Origin: JBFELU01 sp041572755
GTDB lineage: Bacteria > Actinomycetota > Acidimicrobiia > Spongiisociales > UBA11373
Reading direction: 5' to 3'
NCBI GenBank assembly: GCA_041572755.1
Contig: JBFFRY010000058.1
Coordinates: forward strand, 1-6,355
DNA length: 6,355 nt
The notes beneath the pieces are model-generated. The model searched no databases. It saw only the letters and a list, made by a program, of their open reading frames with translations, and was not told the DNA's origin. This document shows positions 5,625 to 6,355 of the stretch, one piece after another; position 1 is the first letter of the stretch, and each line of letters starts with the position of its first letter. The position numbers were made by a program, and so were the translations under genes.

Positions 5625-6355
5625 GGAAGGTGGCCGAAGTCCTCGAAGTGCTCGATCCGAGCGCCCGGCGTCAAAGCCGCCAGCGCATCACCATGTTCGG
5701 GTTTCGCCAAGGGGTCGGAATCTCCCCACAGGTAGCGGACGGGGAGATCGAGCTGCTCCAGTTCGTCTCGTTCGATCCGGCCCGTCCTCTTCCGCCCAAG
5801 GAAGGAGGTGAAGGCGCGAACGTCGGGCAACATGTTGCGCACGGTTCGCGTGCTGCCTACGAGTTCCGCATACCACTCAAAGACGACCTCTGGGATCCTG
5901 CCCGAATCAACACTGACGCCGTGTCCGATATCGCGGTGCGCCTTCTTCGCACCCTCGACGGTCGGCTTGAACGCCATGTCGATCAGGAATCCAGGGAGAG
6001 GAAGCGCAGAGAGGCGCTCGGTGAACGGCAACGGCAGGACCACCGGGCCCGCCGGGCAACCGACGATGACCATGCCTTTGATACGAGCCCTTCGGCCGAT
6101 GGCGTAGCTGTATGCATGCAGCCCGCCAAGAGAGCTCCCCACCAAGACAGGAGCAGTCAACGCGAGCTGGGACATCACTGCGTCGAGGATGGCCACCATG
6201 TTCGCCCGATAGTGGTCCCACTTCCTCACGGGCGAGCTGAGACCGGCCCCAGGTCCGTCGATGAGCACACATCGATTCCCCGTCAGTTGCGCTGCAAGCG
6301 GTGCCCAGCTCGCTGCGGCATTCGGCGCACCGTGGAGGAAGACCATGGGGTCGCC
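5561..6355 (-). CDS. Alpha/beta hydrolase, N-terminus beyond the right edge
   Basis: 264 codons are visible; the frame stays open through the right edge as GDPMVFLHGAPN, so the first strands are missing. HGAPN is the oxyanion-hole HG motif. The nucleophile elbow is VGSSLGG, with Ser72 counted from the Met at 6346. The acid is Asp211 in LWGDSDP and the base is His239 in EDFGHLPW, so the full Ser-Asp-His triad is present. A lid of mostly helical sequence lies between about 95 and 195. The closing FAKELE fits the usual C-terminal helix. This is the broad alpha/beta hydrolase family (pfam Abhydrolase_1/6, including meta-cleavage hydrolases, haloperoxidase-like enzymes and esterases); the substrate cannot be named. 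The Met at 6346 is internal, not the start. More A/T-ending codons are used than in the genes to the left. The gene probably leads a transcript that includes the small frame downstream. Confidence 0.92.
   Translation of the reverse strand, partial: GDPMVFLHGAPNAAASWAPLAAQLTGNRCVLIDGPGAGLSSPVRKWDHYRANMVAILDAVMSQLALTAPVLVGSSLGGLHAYSYAIGRRARIKGMVIVGCPAGPVVLPLPFTERLSALPLPGFLIDMAFKPTVEGAKKAHRDIGHGVSVDSGRIPEVVFEWYAELVGSTRTVRNMLPDVRAFTSFLGRKRTGRIERDELEQLDLPVRYLWGDSDPLAKPEHGDALAALTPGARIEHFEDFGHLPWLDDPQLIAASITAFAKELE

Overview
The window is GC-rich with compact genes and strong G/C bias at codon third positions. It carries two F420-type luciferase-like oxidoreductases and start sites that look leaderless (a TANNNT box 6 bases before the start codon). 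Together these suggest a high-GC actinobacterium, perhaps an uncultured Acidimicrobiia-like lineage. The phylum is an inference; no rRNA or other marker gene is present.

Layout from left to right. A partial TauE/SafE-type permease gene (minus strand) runs off the left edge. Divergent from it, with only about 50 bases between start codons, is an F420-dependent oxidoreductase resembling the Rv3093c family (165-1142). Six bases after its stop, tail to tail, ends a second F420 oxidoreductase on the minus strand, resembling the F420-dependent glucose-6-phosphate dehydrogenase family. Divergent from that gene lie two tandem aquaporins (2273-3001 and 3127-3885). Each has the same strong ribosome binding site and each is followed by a perfect 10-bp GC-rich hairpin. 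Next comes a secreted DUF3179 lipoprotein (4073-5320), preceded by a short region with a near-perfect palindrome. The right end holds two minus-strand genes: a small hypothetical reading frame (5337-5624) and an alpha/beta hydrolase whose N-terminus lies beyond the right edge.

The genes do not form one obvious pathway. The two flavin-free F420 enzymes are probably independent redox genes brought side by side. The aquaporin pair looks like a tandem duplication whose copies have diverged in the pore. The downstream copy keeps both NPA motifs and the selectivity-filter histidine. The upstream copy has NPF in place of the second NPA and Thr at the histidine position, so it may conduct a different solute. 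No CRISPR array, insertion sequence, phage gene, tRNA or rRNA was seen, and no stretch above 300 bases lacks a gene. The most interesting points are the diverged aquaporin pore, the operator-like palindrome before the DUF3179 gene, the paired leaderless starts, and the small coding-like frame with no good start codon.
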